Below are positions 32,780 to 42,214 of a stretch of DNA of 64,000 nucleotides, in pieces. Within the stretch, counting starts at the first letter, position 1, and each line of letters opens with the position of its first letter. The position numbers were made by a program, and so were the translations under genes. This DNA is from Arcanobacterium pinnipediorum (GTDB lineage Bacteria; Actinomycetota; Actinomycetes; Actinomycetales; Actinomycetaceae), in NCBI RefSeq assembly GCF_023973165.1, contig NZ_CP099547.1, positions 806,001-870,000 of the forward strand. Reading direction: 5' to 3'. The notes beneath the pieces were generated by a model. The model saw only the letters and a program-made list of their open reading frames with translations, made no database searches and was not told the origin of the DNA.

Positions 32780-33580
32780 TTAGTCATTAAACCGATGCTG
32801 ATCGTCGGGGAAGGTACGGGCACGCACGGCTGCATTGTATGCCAGCGCTGCCTTTTTGAGCTCTTGACCAACATCACCGAAAACCTTGACGAACGAGGGT
32901 TGCCAGTCAGTCATTCCAGCCATATCAGTCCACACTAAAACTTGGCCATCGGTATGTTCACCGGCACCGATACCGATAGTTGGAATCGCTAGATCTTTAG
33001 TGATCTGGGTAGCTACCGCAGCAGGTACTAATTCTAAAACGACGGCGATCGCACCAGCTTCAGCTACGGCAACCGCATCTTTGCGCACCTGATCGGCACT
33101 ATCGCCACGGCCTTGGACTCGCGGACCACCCAGAGCATTTTCTGACTGAGGCGTGTAGCCGATGTGGGCAACAACGTTGATACCGGCACGCACAATAGCT
33201 TCAATCGTAGGCGCCATGCGCACTCCGCCTTCTAGCTTGACCGCAGAGGCTCCCGCACGAATAAGTTTAACCGCATTAGCGACCGCATCAGCTGGCGAGG
33301 TTTCGTAGGATCCAAACGGCAGATCGGCGACGACGAAAGCACGGCGTGCTACGCGCGCCACAGCGCTTGTAGCCAGAACCATCTCATCGATTCCAACCTG
33401 CGTCGTTGAATCAAAACCGAGCATCACATTGGCATACGAATCGCCAACAAGAAGCATATCGGTACCCGCCTCATCAAAAATACGAGTAGTGATTGCGTCA
33501 TATGACGTAAGCATAGTAATCGGGGTACCTTCGGCTTTCATCTGCGCCAAATGATGAGCACGTACGCGCTTGATTGTCAT
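32780..33580 (-). CDS. panB: 3-methyl-2-oxobutanoate hydroxymethyltransferase
   Basis: The first committed enzyme of pantothenate synthesis, which adds a hydroxymethyl group to 2-ketoisovalerate using 5,10-methylene-tetrahydrofolate. PITMLTSYDAITTRIFDEAG, LVGDSYANVMLGFDSTT, VKLEGG, HIGYTPQS and IPTIGIGAG are conserved, including Mg-binding Asp and catalytic Glu positions. Length 266 residues. The ATG at 33580 lies after gaaagg; the upstream ATG (33604) has no site. panC and panD are not in the window. It diverges from glnA2. Confidence 0.95.
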   Translation of the reverse strand: MTIKRVRAHHLAQMKAEGTPITMLTSYDAITTRIFDEAGTDMLLVGDSYANVMLGFDSTTQVGIDEMVLATSAVARVARRAFVVADLPFGSYETSPADAVANAVKLIRAGASAVKLEGGVRMAPTIEAIVRAGINVVAHIGYTPQSENALGGPRVQGRGDSADQVRKDAVAVAEAGAIAVVLELVPAAVATQITKDLAIPTIGIGAGEHTDGQVLVWTDMAGMTDWQPSFVKVFGDVGQELKKAALAYNAAVRARTFPDDQHRFND

Positions 33581-33700
33581 TGCATAAACCTTTCTTTTTC
33601 GCACGTCCCATTCTAGTGCATGTTATCGAAAGTTCTATAGCTCGAACCACACTCTCTTGTGGCACAATAAAGTCAAGCAATAATGAGGAAAGAGAGCGCC

Positions 33701-35029
33701 ATGGACACTCAGCAAGAACATGTTATCGCTACGGTAGAAGAACAAAAAGTTCGTTTCATCAGACTGTGGTTCACCGACGTGACTGGCACGTTGAAATCAG
33801 TGGCTATTCCGCCAGCCGAGCTCGAAAATGCCTTCAGTTCTGGCATCGGTTTTGACGGCTCAGCAATCGAGGGCCTCTCGCGCGTCCACGAAGCAGATAT
33901 GGTGATCAAACCCGACGCCTCCACTTTCCAAATCCTGCCCTGGGACGAATCAGGTGAGCCATGTGCGCGCATGTTTTGCGATATTCACACTCCCGATAAC
34001 CAACCAGCGCGTTCTGATCCCCGCGGCGTCCTACGTCGGGCACTGCAGCGCGCCGCCCAAGCCGGATTTACCTTCCACGTCCACCCAGAAGTCGAATTCT
34101 ATCTCTTCCAACGCCAAACCCACACTAATGGAGACCCAATCCCAATCGATAATGGCTCCTATTTCGATCACGTCTCACGTCCACTAGCGCAAAGTTTTCG
34201 CGCTCAAGCTGTGCGTGAACTCGAACAAATGGGAATCCCCGTCGAATTCTCCCACCATGAAGCTGGCCCTGGTCAAAACGAAATTGACTTGCGGGTAGCA
34301 GATGCCCTAACCACAGCAGATAACCTCATGAGCCTGCGCACCGTGGTTGAGCATGTCGCAATAACCCAAGGTGTTGAAGCCTCATTCATGCCCAAACCCC
34401 TCATCGATCAACCCGGCAACGGCCTCCACATTCACATGTCGTTATTCGAAGGTGAAACTAACTCCTTCTTTGATCCCCTCAACGACTACAGCCTGTCTGA
34501 GATCGGAACCAAATTCGTTGCAGGGATTCTCCACCATTCACGTGAAATATCTGCCGTGACCAACCAACACATCAACTCCTACAAACGCCTATGGGCAGGC
34601 GATGAAGCCCCAGCCTATATCGCCTGGGGAAAGAATAACCGCTCCGCACTCATCCGCGTCCCTAGCTTTACCTCCACCGAAGGCCACAGTGCGCGCATCG
34701 AATACCGTGCACTCGACTCCGCCGTCAACCCCTACCTTGCGTTCGCCGTCATCTTAAACGCCGGCCTAGCAGGCATCGAACATGACTACGAAGTCCCCGA
34801 ATCAATCGACACCAACATTAACGCCTTAAGCGCTCGCGAACGCCAGATTATGGGAATCGAAGAATTACCAACCTCGCTACACTCAGCAATCAAACTCGCC
34901 CAAAAATCTGAGCTTATCGCCTCAACCTTAGGCGAAGACGCCTTCGACTATTTTCTACGCAACAAACTACGCGAATGGAATGACTACCGCCAACAAATCA
35001 CAGCCTTTGAACGCAAAGTCCAATACTGA
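33701..35029 (+). CDS. glnA2: Glutamine synthetase-like protein, type I alpha-like (GlnA2)
   Basis: A 442-residue GSI-fold ligase. FTDVTGTLKSV and GIGFDGSAIEGL open the N-terminal beta-grasp domain. HPEVEFYLF, HHEAGPGQNEIDLR, NGLHIHMSLF and NRSALIRVPS carry the metal, ammonia and ATP sites. The adenylylation loop of the beta type is absent: NINALSARERQ replaces the Tyr-containing loop seen in glnA1, so GlnE should not modify it. Relatives in Streptomyces act on polyamines, so the substrate may not be ammonia. The ATG follows gaggaaag. It is five bases upstream of glnE. Confidence 0.9.
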   Translation: MDTQQEHVIATVEEQKVRFIRLWFTDVTGTLKSVAIPPAELENAFSSGIGFDGSAIEGLSRVHEADMVIKPDASTFQILPWDESGEPCARMFCDIHTPDNQPARSDPRGVLRRALQRAAQAGFTFHVHPEVEFYLFQRQTHTNGDPIPIDNGSYFDHVSRPLAQSFRAQAVRELEQMGIPVEFSHHEAGPGQNEIDLRVADALTTADNLMSLRTVVEHVAITQGVEASFMPKPLIDQPGNGLHIHMSLFEGETNSFFDPLNDYSLSEIGTKFVAGILHHSREISAVTNQHINSYKRLWAGDEAPAYIAWGKNNRSALIRVPSFTSTEGHSARIEYRALDSAVNPYLAFAVILNAGLAGIEHDYEVPESIDTNINALSARERQIMGIEELPTSLHSAIKLAQKSELIASTLGEDAFDYFLRNKLREWNDYRQQITAFERKVQY

Positions 35030-35034
35030 TCGCC

Positions 35035-37854
35035 ATGGACCACATCGAAACTCTCCTCAACAGCGCACCCGATCCAACCCAAGCCAAGCTTGCCTATACG
35101 CGCCTGCGTGAAGGAATCGATCCTCCTAATGCGAAGCTGCTAGACCAGATTACAAACAATCTCCAATGCGCACAGCGCCTTGCAGCAATACTCGGCTTTT
35201 CTACTGCCCTTAGTGATCTGCTCATCGCTGCGCCACACCTGCTGCGCGCTATCGACGAACCATACAACGAAAAGCTCTCAATAGATAACAGTGACGACGA
35301 AGGCGAATTCATTACCTCCTTGCGCTTGGAATACTACCGTCACCTCATTGCCATCGTCGCACACGACCTCACCGCACCCAATCCCACCGATAGCCTCTAC
35401 GATACATCCCAGCTACTATCTGACCTAGCTGGTGAAGTTCTAAAACAAGCACTTCGCGGTGCCCAACGCTGGGTAGAAGGCGGAGAGCTCATAAAGTTTT
35501 CGATTATCGGGATGGGGAAAACTGGTGCCCGAGAATTAAACTACGTCTCCGACGTCGACGTCATTTATATTGCTGAACCCAAACACGCAGACCTCCCCGA
35601 AACCGAGGCGATGCGCATCGGAAGCGCAATCGTGACCTGGATTACCCGCGCTGTGAGCGCTCGCGGGCAAATACCGCCGTTGTGGGAACTTGATGCTAAT
35701 CTGCGCCCAGAAGGCAAGAACGGTCCATTAGTGCGCACCCTGGTCTCACATCAAGCCTATTATGAGCGGTGGGCTCAACCGTGGGAGTTTCAGGCGTTAC
35801 TCAAGGCCCGCCCCCTTGCTGGAGATTGCGAACTGGGCCAACAATACATTGACTTCGTAACTCCACTCGTGTGGGGTGTTGCCAACCGGGAAGGTTTTGT
35901 CGACGATGTCCGGCGTATGCGCGAACGGGTTGTAGCTCATATTCCTCAAGCCAAAGCTGGTCGGCAGTTGAAACTTGGCGCCGGAGGTTTACGCGATATC
36001 GAATTTACCGTCCAGCTCTTACAGCTTGTCCACGGGCGCACCGATGAGTCTATTCGTCCCGCCGGCACAATCGATGCTATTAGAAAATTAAGCGCCGCTG
36101 GATATATTGGACGCGAAGCTGGGGCAAAACTCGAAAACCATTATCGGTTTTTGCGCGCACTAGAGCATCGAATCCAATTACAACGCCTGCGACGAACCCA
36201 CGATGTACCTCGAGTTGAACAACTAGACGCTATCGCGCGCACTTTAGGGATGACGGCACACGAGTTAGAAGATCGTTGGCTTGCGGTTCGCCGCGAGGTA
36301 CGCCAACTCCATACCGCAATTTTTTATCATCCGTTGCTCCCATCCTTAGCTTCCCTCGATCCCGATAATGTTGTCTTAGACGAACATGCTGCCAGAGCAC
36401 GTCTGGCAGCTATAGGTTTTAAAAACCCCGATCTGGCTTTGCGTAATATTTCAGTCTTGACAGCTGGACTATCACGGACGGCTACGATTCAACGCCATGT
36501 GCTACCTGCCATGATTGGATGGATGTCCCAGGCAGTTGAACCAGACCATGGACTCAACGCATTCCGTGACGTCTCTCAGCGATTGGGAACTACATCGTGG
36601 TATATGCGCTTACTACGCGATAGCGCATTGGTTGCTCCGCGCTTGGCACACGTTTTGGCTACTTCACGATACCTCGCCCAGTTACTGCCTTCTTTACCCG
36701 ATGCGATCACATGGCTCGACGACGATCAGCAATTACGACCGCGCACCGCAGAAGAATTGAGCATCGAACTATCGGCTCTACTCAGCCGCCGCAAAACAGC
36801 CCACGATAAAGCTTTAGCCGGCCGCTATCTTCGCCGGCGCGAAATATTACGGATGGCCCTAGGCCAAACGCTCAATGTTGTTTCTGCACACCAAGTTCGC
36901 CGTGCGCTAAGCGACGCGATGGATATTGCGGTGAGTGCCGCACTTGCAGGTGCCTTGCACCAAGGCCATCGTCACGCGCGACACTGTGTTATTGCGCTAG
37001 GAAGTTTAGGAGGTGGAGAAATAGGATATGCCTCAGATGCAGATCTTATCTTTGTGTATGATCCGCTCCCTGGAAGCACACCAGAAGCAGCAGGTGATGA
37101 AGCACAGCAGGTTGCCAGTTCCACACTCCAGCTTTTGAAAGTTGCTGGGCGAGAACCGCCGGTTAATGTTGATACCACATTGCGCCCGGAAGGAAAACAA
37201 GGAGCACTAACCCGTTCGTTATCCTCCTACCAAAGCTACTATGAACGCTGGGCTCAAACATGGGAACAGCAGGCGCTACTTCGAGCGCGTTTTTGTGCTG
37301 GAGATCGTGATCTTGGCGATCAGTGGTTCGATATTATTAATCCTATTCGATATCCAAATACCGGCTTAACACCCGGGCAGCTGCGTGAGATCCGAATGCT
37401 CAAAATTCGTATGGAACGCGAACGCTTACCGCGAGGTGCTGATCCTACCCGGCATATCAAACTCGGCCGCGGTGGCATTAGTGATGTGGAATGGACTGTA
37501 CAACTATGCCAATTACAGCACGGAGCACATCACTGGCAACTACGCACACCATCTACCATGGCAGCATTAGATGCAGCTGAAGAAGAAGGATTCATCCTTC
37601 CAGCTGACGCCGAGATTTTACGCTCAGCGTGGACTTTAGGGCATGTGATACGCGATCTCAACGTTTTAGGGACCGCAAAAACCGGTGCGAGCATTGATTT
37701 GGTGCCCGATGATCCGGTACTTCTTCGGTTACATGCCGCACTTAACGGCACCGCGTTAGCTACAAGCCAAGAGATCACCGAATCGTATCTGCGTTCATCG
37801 CGACGGGCACGAGCGGTTATGGAACAATATTTTTACGGCGAAAAGAGTTCTTAA
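35035..37854 (+). CDS. glnE: Bifunctional glutamine synthetase adenylyltransferase/removase
   Basis: A 939-residue enzyme that adds AMP to, and removes it from, the regulatory tyrosine of glutamine synthetase. The N-terminal removase site is GMGKTGARELNYVSDVDVIY with LDANLRPEGKNGPL. The C-terminal transferase site is GSLGGGEIGYASDADLIFVY with DTTLRPEGKQG. A central helical regulatory domain separates them. It starts six bases after glnA2, and its target is the glnA1 product encoded nearby in the opposite direction. The order glnA2-glnE-glnA1 is shared with mycobacteria. Confidence 0.97.
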   Translation: MDHIETLLNSAPDPTQAKLAYTRLREGIDPPNAKLLDQITNNLQCAQRLAAILGFSTALSDLLIAAPHLLRAIDEPYNEKLSIDNSDDEGEFITSLRLEYYRHLIAIVAHDLTAPNPTDSLYDTSQLLSDLAGEVLKQALRGAQRWVEGGELIKFSIIGMGKTGARELNYVSDVDVIYIAEPKHADLPETEAMRIGSAIVTWITRAVSARGQIPPLWELDANLRPEGKNGPLVRTLVSHQAYYERWAQPWEFQALLKARPLAGDCELGQQYIDFVTPLVWGVANREGFVDDVRRMRERVVAHIPQAKAGRQLKLGAGGLRDIEFTVQLLQLVHGRTDESIRPAGTIDAIRKLSAAGYIGREAGAKLENHYRFLRALEHRIQLQRLRRTHDVPRVEQLDAIARTLGMTAHELEDRWLAVRREVRQLHTAIFYHPLLPSLASLDPDNVVLDEHAARARLAAIGFKNPDLALRNISVLTAGLSRTATIQRHVLPAMIGWMSQAVEPDHGLNAFRDVSQRLGTTSWYMRLLRDSALVAPRLAHVLATSRYLAQLLPSLPDAITWLDDDQQLRPRTAEELSIELSALLSRRKTAHDKALAGRYLRRREILRMALGQTLNVVSAHQVRRALSDAMDIAVSAALAGALHQGHRHARHCVIALGSLGGGEIGYASDADLIFVYDPLPGSTPEAAGDEAQQVASSTLQLLKVAGREPPVNVDTTLRPEGKQGALTRSLSSYQSYYERWAQTWEQQALLRARFCAGDRDLGDQWFDIINPIRYPNTGLTPGQLREIRMLKIRMERERLPRGADPTRHIKLGRGGISDVEWTVQLCQLQHGAHHWQLRTPSTMAALDAAEEEGFILPADAEILRSAWTLGHVIRDLNVLGTAKTGASIDLVPDDPVLLRLHAALNGTALATSQEITESYLRSSRRARAVMEQYFYGEKSS

Positions 37855-37884
37855 CAACGCAACAGGTGGGCGAAGGAGCAATTT

Positions 37885-38487
37885 ATGAAACTGATCTTTG
37901 TTAGACACGGTCAAACGTATGCCAATGAACGTGCAGCACTTGACACTATCATCCCCGGAGCTGCGCTGACCGAACTGGGCTGGACGCAAGCTAACGCCGT
38001 CGTCGCCGATCTGTTGGACTACGAGCCGGACGCAATTTGGCGATCTGATACGTTGCGCACTGAGCAAACCGCAACTCCATTAGCAACCCGGCTGGGCTTA
38101 GAACCACACGTGCGCGCTGGACTACGGGAGATTAGTGCCGGGGATCTTGAAGGATCTACAGATGAGGCAGCGATGGCCGAATATATCGCTACGATGCGGG
38201 CATGGATCGATGGCAAACTTGACTTGCGTCTCGGCGGGGGTGATAGTGGCCAAGAAACACTCCAGCGTTGCGATGCGGTGATACGCGAAGTTGAACAATC
38301 AGGTGCCCACCGGCCAGTGATTTTTGCTCACGCAGCTATTATCACGTTCTGGTTAGGGATGCGGGCGAGCGGAATTACTGACCAGATGCGCGCTCTTCCC
38401 CTCCACAACACCGGCATTGCAGTGGTGGAGGGAAGTCTCGCAACCGGATATCGCGCACAGCGCTGGATGCATATTTATAAGCCGTAA
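37885..38487 (+). CDS. Histidine phosphatase family protein
   Basis: A 200-residue phosphoglycerate-mutase-like phosphatase. [13 protein letters not shown] carries the catalytic histidine, [10 protein letters not shown] the phosphate pocket, [14 protein letters not shown] the proton donor, and [13 protein letters not shown] the second His (VxHG-like, here AHA, a change of the usual Gly to Ala). The substrate is unknown. It follows glnE by 30 bp and may be co-transcribed. The 3' end overlaps glnA1 by 13 bp in convergent orientation. Confidence 0.85.
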   Translation: MKLIFVRHGQTYANERAALDTIIPGAALTELGWTQANAVVADLLDYEPDAIWRSDTLRTEQTATPLATRLGLEPHVRAGLREISAGDLEGSTDEAAMAEYIATMRAWIDGKLDLRLGGGDSGQETLQRCDAVIREVEQSGAHRPVIFAHAAIITFWLGMRASGITDQMRALPLHNTGIAVVEGSLATGYRAQRWMHIYKP

Positions 38488-39902
38488 TACAGCTGGTATT
38501 CGTATGGATGAGGCCGCTGACGCAGTGGTTCAATTTCCATTTTTAGCTTGTAGTCGATCCAGGTAGTGATAATGTCTTCGCTGAAAACTCCGCCTTCGGT
38601 CAGATAATCGTGATCGGCTTCCAAAGCTCGCAAGGCCTCATCGAGGGTTGGCGGTAGCTGCGGAATCTGGGCATGTTCTTCAGGCGGAAGTTCATATAGA
38701 TCTTTATCGATTGGGTCTGCAGGCTCAATTCGGCGCTTAATACCATCGATCCCGGCCATAACTTGGGCAGCAAATGCGAGGTATGGGTTAGCGGACGGAT
38801 CAGGAGTGCGATATTCGATTCGTTTGGTCTTTGGTGATGTGCCGCCCGAAACCGGGATACGAATACATGCCGAGCGATTGCGTGCGGAATAGACGAGATT
38901 TACTGGTGCTTCGAAACCTGGAACCAGACGATGGAAGGAATTAACTGACGGGTTGGTGAAAGCAAGAAGCGAAGGTGCATGTTCGAGCAGGCCACCAATA
39001 TACCAGCGAGCTAGATCAGATAAGCCACCGTATCCGCGTTCGTCGAAGAAGAGGGGTTGACCGTTCTTCCACAGTGACTGGTGGCAATGCATTCCAGAGC
39101 CATTATCGCCAAACAGTGGTTTTGGCATGAACGTCGCTGTTTTGCCAGCCTCGATTGCCGCATTTTTAATAACGTATTTGAACTTCATTAGGTCATCGGC
39201 GGCCGAGAGCAGGGTGGAGAATGTGTAGTTAATTTCTTGTTGTCCACCAGAACCAACTTCGTGGTGCGCACGTTCTATATTCAAACCAACTTTTTGGCAT
39301 AGTTTAGTCATCGTGTCGCGCAAATCAGCCATCTGATCATGTGGGCCGACGGGGAAATAGCCAGCTTTTTGTTCGGTTTTGTAGCCGAGGTTGTGACCGT
39401 TTTCGTCGCGGCCGGTGTTCCAAAAGGCTTCTGCAGAATCCAGAGAGTAGAAGGAATGTTGTGGCGAATTGTGGTAGCGAACGTCATCGAAGATGAAGAA
39501 TTCTGCTTCCGCACCGATATACACCGTGTCTGCTATTCCCGTTGATCGCACGTAGTCTTCGGCTCGTTGCGCGATGACGCGCGGATCACGATCGTAGGAC
39601 TCGTTTGTAAATGGATCGACGACGAAATGGTTGATGACTAATGTTTTTGCCTGACGGAACGGATCGACGAAGGCCGACGAAAGATCAGGAATGAGCTTCA
39701 TATCGGATTCATGAATTTCAGTAAATCCGCGGATAGATGAGCCATCGAACATGATGCCTTCGTCTAGGGAATCTGGATCGAAAGCCTGAACCGGGATCGT
39801 GAAGTGTTGCATCATACCGGGCAGATCGCAAAATCTAATATCAATAAATTCAATGCCTTCTTGGCGAATATAATCATGAGCTTGAGCTGACGATGTGAAC
39901 AT
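38475..39902 (-). CDS. glnA1: Glutamine synthetase, type I beta
   Basis: A 475-residue enzyme making glutamine from glutamate, ammonia and [52 protein letters not shown] and [12 protein letters not shown] are the active-site segments. [14 protein letters not shown] contains the tyrosine that GlnE adenylylates, so activity is expected to fall under nitrogen excess. The ATG has aggaaggac upstream. It is transcribed alone; DUF4191 lies upstream on the same strand behind a terminator. Confidence 0.97.
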   Translation of the reverse strand: MFTSSAQAHDYIRQEGIEFIDIRFCDLPGMMQHFTIPVQAFDPDSLDEGIMFDGSSIRGFTEIHESDMKLIPDLSSAFVDPFRQAKTLVINHFVVDPFTNESYDRDPRVIAQRAEDYVRSTGIADTVYIGAEAEFFIFDDVRYHNSPQHSFYSLDSAEAFWNTGRDENGHNLGYKTEQKAGYFPVGPHDQMADLRDTMTKLCQKVGLNIERAHHEVGSGGQQEINYTFSTLLSAADDLMKFKYVIKNAAIEAGKTATFMPKPLFGDNGSGMHCHQSLWKNGQPLFFDERGYGGLSDLARWYIGGLLEHAPSLLAFTNPSVNSFHRLVPGFEAPVNLVYSARNRSACIRIPVSGGTSPKTKRIEYRTPDPSANPYLAFAAQVMAGIDGIKRRIEPADPIDKDLYELPPEEHAQIPQLPPTLDEALRALEADHDYLTEGGVFSEDIITTWIDYKLKMEIEPLRQRPHPYEYQLYYGL

Positions 39903-39950
39903 CAGAAAAGTCCTTCCTGCATCAGCATATTAGTGTCACTCATAGTTTAA

Positions 39951-39985
39951 TGTGGGGATAGCTGCGATGTGCAACTACCCCCACA
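39951..39985 (-). terminator. Terminator after the DUF4191 gene
   Basis: tgtggggatagctgc and gcaactacccccaca pair with two mismatches, between DUF4191 and glnA1. Confidence 0.6.
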
Positions 39986-40005
39986 ATGTGAGACGCATAT
40001 TTTAT

Positions 40006-40716
40006 CTATCGACCACGCATGCCGCGACGATCTGGGCGAGCCTTGTAAGGATCAATGCCCTTAGGGATACCAATCGGATTGGTTTTAACTGCGTCTAAAC
40101 GATTAAACACCGCTTGAACTTCTTGGTTTGTGATCTGCTTTGGCAATTTGCGCATCGCACGTTGAAGTTTACGTAGTGGGACTTGGTCACTGCCATTTCC
40201 TGCCGAAATAATATGGACTGGAACATTGGGAATAATTCGACGCAAGGAATGACGTTCTTCGTTGGCGAGTTTTGCCGATCTGGCCTGATCTCCGTCGGTG
40301 ATGAGCACGACGCCGGGGCGCCCGATGGCACGGAAGACCATGTCTTGGGTGCGCGCGTTGAACCGAACTGGTTCTTGGAGAATAATCCACCCGCGCTTAA
40401 TTTGGCCCAATACCGCCGCAGCGGCGCCGGGGATGCCTTCAATTTTTGCGTACGAGGCACGCTTGACGAGCTCAACGAGAATGTAGAGCGAAAGTGTGAC
40501 CGCAAGCAATGTGAAGAGAATTGGCCACAAAATCCATCGGCCGGTGAGCATTGCGATGACGACGCCGAGCGCGATACCACCTAGGAGAGGACCAAAGACG
40601 GCAAAAGGGGTCCACGAGTATGTTTCTTTTGAAATCCCGTAGGCCTCATGGAGGTAAGAATACCAGCGCTTCTTCTTAGCCTTTTTTACCTTTGCATTCT
40701 TTTGCTCTTTAGCCAT
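40006..40716 (-). CDS. DUF4191 family membrane protein
   Basis: A 236-residue actinobacterial protein with a Lys-rich N-terminus (residues 1-17), two transmembrane helices (about 38-56 and 64-86) and a cytoplasmic domain with GIPGAAAAVLGQ, GRPGVVLITDGD and KTNPIGIPKGIDP. The family often lies near glnA1 or lipA; its function is unknown. The basic C-terminus (RPDRRGMRGR) is usual. The start codon has gtcatgg-type context with aaaggat upstream. It is probably transcribed alone. Confidence 0.88.
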   Translation of the reverse strand: MAKEQKNAKVKKAKKKRWYSYLHEAYGISKETYSWTPFAVFGPLLGGIALGVVIAMLTGRWILWPILFTLLAVTLSLYILVELVKRASYAKIEGIPGAAAAVLGQIKRGWIILQEPVRFNARTQDMVFRAIGRPGVVLITDGDQARSAKLANEERHSLRRIIPNVPVHIISAGNGSDQVPLRKLQRAMRKLPKQITNQEVQAVFNRLDAVKTNPIGIPKGIDPYKARPDRRGMRGR

Positions 40717-40788
40717 GACTATCCTTTGTATTTTCGCGTATGGAACTATTGCCGATTTTACGTGACGAAACTGAAAAGCTCCAATGGG

Positions 40789-41997
40789 TTAGGAATATAA
40801 CTGGAATCTATCTGAGGTTAGCGTTAAAACCGCGATCAGAATTGATGCAAGCGCGCATAAGAAGAAACCATAGGTAGCACTAGATTGGACGATTTGCCCG
40901 GTAAGTGCTGCCGAGGTTGCAACTCCGAGCACGTTGACAGAACCAAGTGCGGTCACTGCAACACCATCGCCGCCGCGAGGTGCGCGAGAACCGGCGAGAG
41001 TAAAGATGGCAACTGAAGCCGGTCCGATAGCTAGGCCAGTGATAAATACTGCGATGGCGAGATGGATTGGTGATGAAGCAAACGAACACAAGATTGAGCC
41101 GGCAGCTAATCCGCATCCGGCTAGAACTATTCGCAATGTATGCGAAAGTGAATCGGGTAAACTTACTGAGCCGAGCGCTGTTATAGCTGCGCTCAGGCCC
41201 ATCATCGCATAAATGAGGCCAGCTTGACTGGCATTGTTGTGTTGTTGTGAAAAAGCGGTCACGGAGGTTTGGGCTGCGCCAAAAAACATTCCCAGTCCGA
41301 GCATTGCTAATAATGGCGTACGCACTGTGCGAACGACTTTAACAATTGACGGCATCTTCTTATCGGTGCCGTGGAAGGCTGGACCAACTGAATATTTAGA
41401 TAGTGAAAAGGGGATAACGCAAAGTGCCACTATAGCGGCAGCAACGATAAGTCCTGCGTGCGGATTGAGGACTGATGCAATGATTCCTACTAGTGCTGGA
41501 CCGAAGACGAATCCGATTTCATCGGCCATTGATTCCCAGGAAAGTGCTGCGCGTAGTTCTCTAGGCGAAGTGGTGATGGGATACCAGCGTACCCGAGCTA
41601 ATGCACCGAGAGGGATGGTTGTAGCGCCAACGAAAACTGCAAGGAAGATGATGATTATAGCTGGCGTAGTGGGTGAGATGATCGTCGTTAATGCCACTAA
41701 GGCTAGGATATTGATGGGAGCGATGATCAATAAGGGGATGCGTTGGCCGTAGTTGTCGGTAAGTCGTCCTATTGTTGGGCCAGCGATTCCGGTTGCGATA
41801 GCGAGACCTGCTGAGGCTAAGGAAGCTTGCGCAACAGAATTAGTTACCACAGTTACTAATGTGAGGACCCCAATGATGGTCATTGATGTTGGGAATCGGC
41901 CGATTAGTGATATCGCCATATAGCTAGTTGAGGTAAGTTGGGGAAGTTGGCGATAACTTGAAAAATTACTCACATTGCTCCGATCAATGATTTTCAC
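40789..41997 (-). CDS. MFS transporter
   Basis: A 402-residue major facilitator with about twelve hydrophobic segments. The intracellular loop 2-3 motif is present as GRLTDNYGQR. FVFGPALVGI fits the drug/H+ antiporter-type motif C region (GxxxGPxxGG) only loosely. The substrate is unknown; drug or metabolite efflux is possible. The N-terminal 25 residues are polar and cytoplasmic. It stands alone between DUF4191 and a bidirectional terminator. Confidence 0.85.
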   Translation of the reverse strand: MKIIDRSNVSNFSSYRQLPQLTSTSYMAISLIGRFPTSMTIIGVLTLVTVVTNSVAQASLASAGLAIATGIAGPTIGRLTDNYGQRIPLLIIAPINILALVALTTIISPTTPAIIIIFLAVFVGATTIPLGALARVRWYPITTSPRELRAALSWESMADEIGFVFGPALVGIIASVLNPHAGLIVAAAIVALCVIPFSLSKYSVGPAFHGTDKKMPSIVKVVRTVRTPLLAMLGLGMFFGAAQTSVTAFSQQHNNASQAGLIYAMMGLSAAITALGSVSLPDSLSHTLRIVLAGCGLAAGSILCSFASSPIHLAIAVFITGLAIGPASVAIFTLAGSRAPRGGDGVAVTALGSVNVLGVATSAALTGQIVQSSATYGFFLCALASILIAVLTLTSDRFQLYS

Positions 41998-42152
41998 CCG
42001 GTTAAATCACAAGATTCTCATTTGCCATAGCTATTAGAAGGCTCTCCGATATCCGATGTTTGAGCACTGCCTGCGGTATTGGGAGATAGCCCAGTGGAGG
42101 AGTTAAGAATCTTGTTCTGGGAATATCTTGTGGGAAAGATGCGTGGGGGGTA

Positions 42153-42196
42153 AAAAGTGTGGTGGGATAACCAAGGGGTTGTCCCACCACACTTTT
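42153..42196. terminator. Bidirectional terminator hairpin
   Basis: A perfect 15-bp stem, aaaagtgtggtggga with tcccaccacactttt, ending the E3-E2 operon on the minus strand. Confidence 0.88.
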
Positions 42197-42214
42197 ATTG
42201 TGTAGAAGAGGTTT

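Noticed and set aside
41234..41752. 172-codon frame opposite the MFS transporter
   Set aside because: Antisense shadow with no ribosome site.
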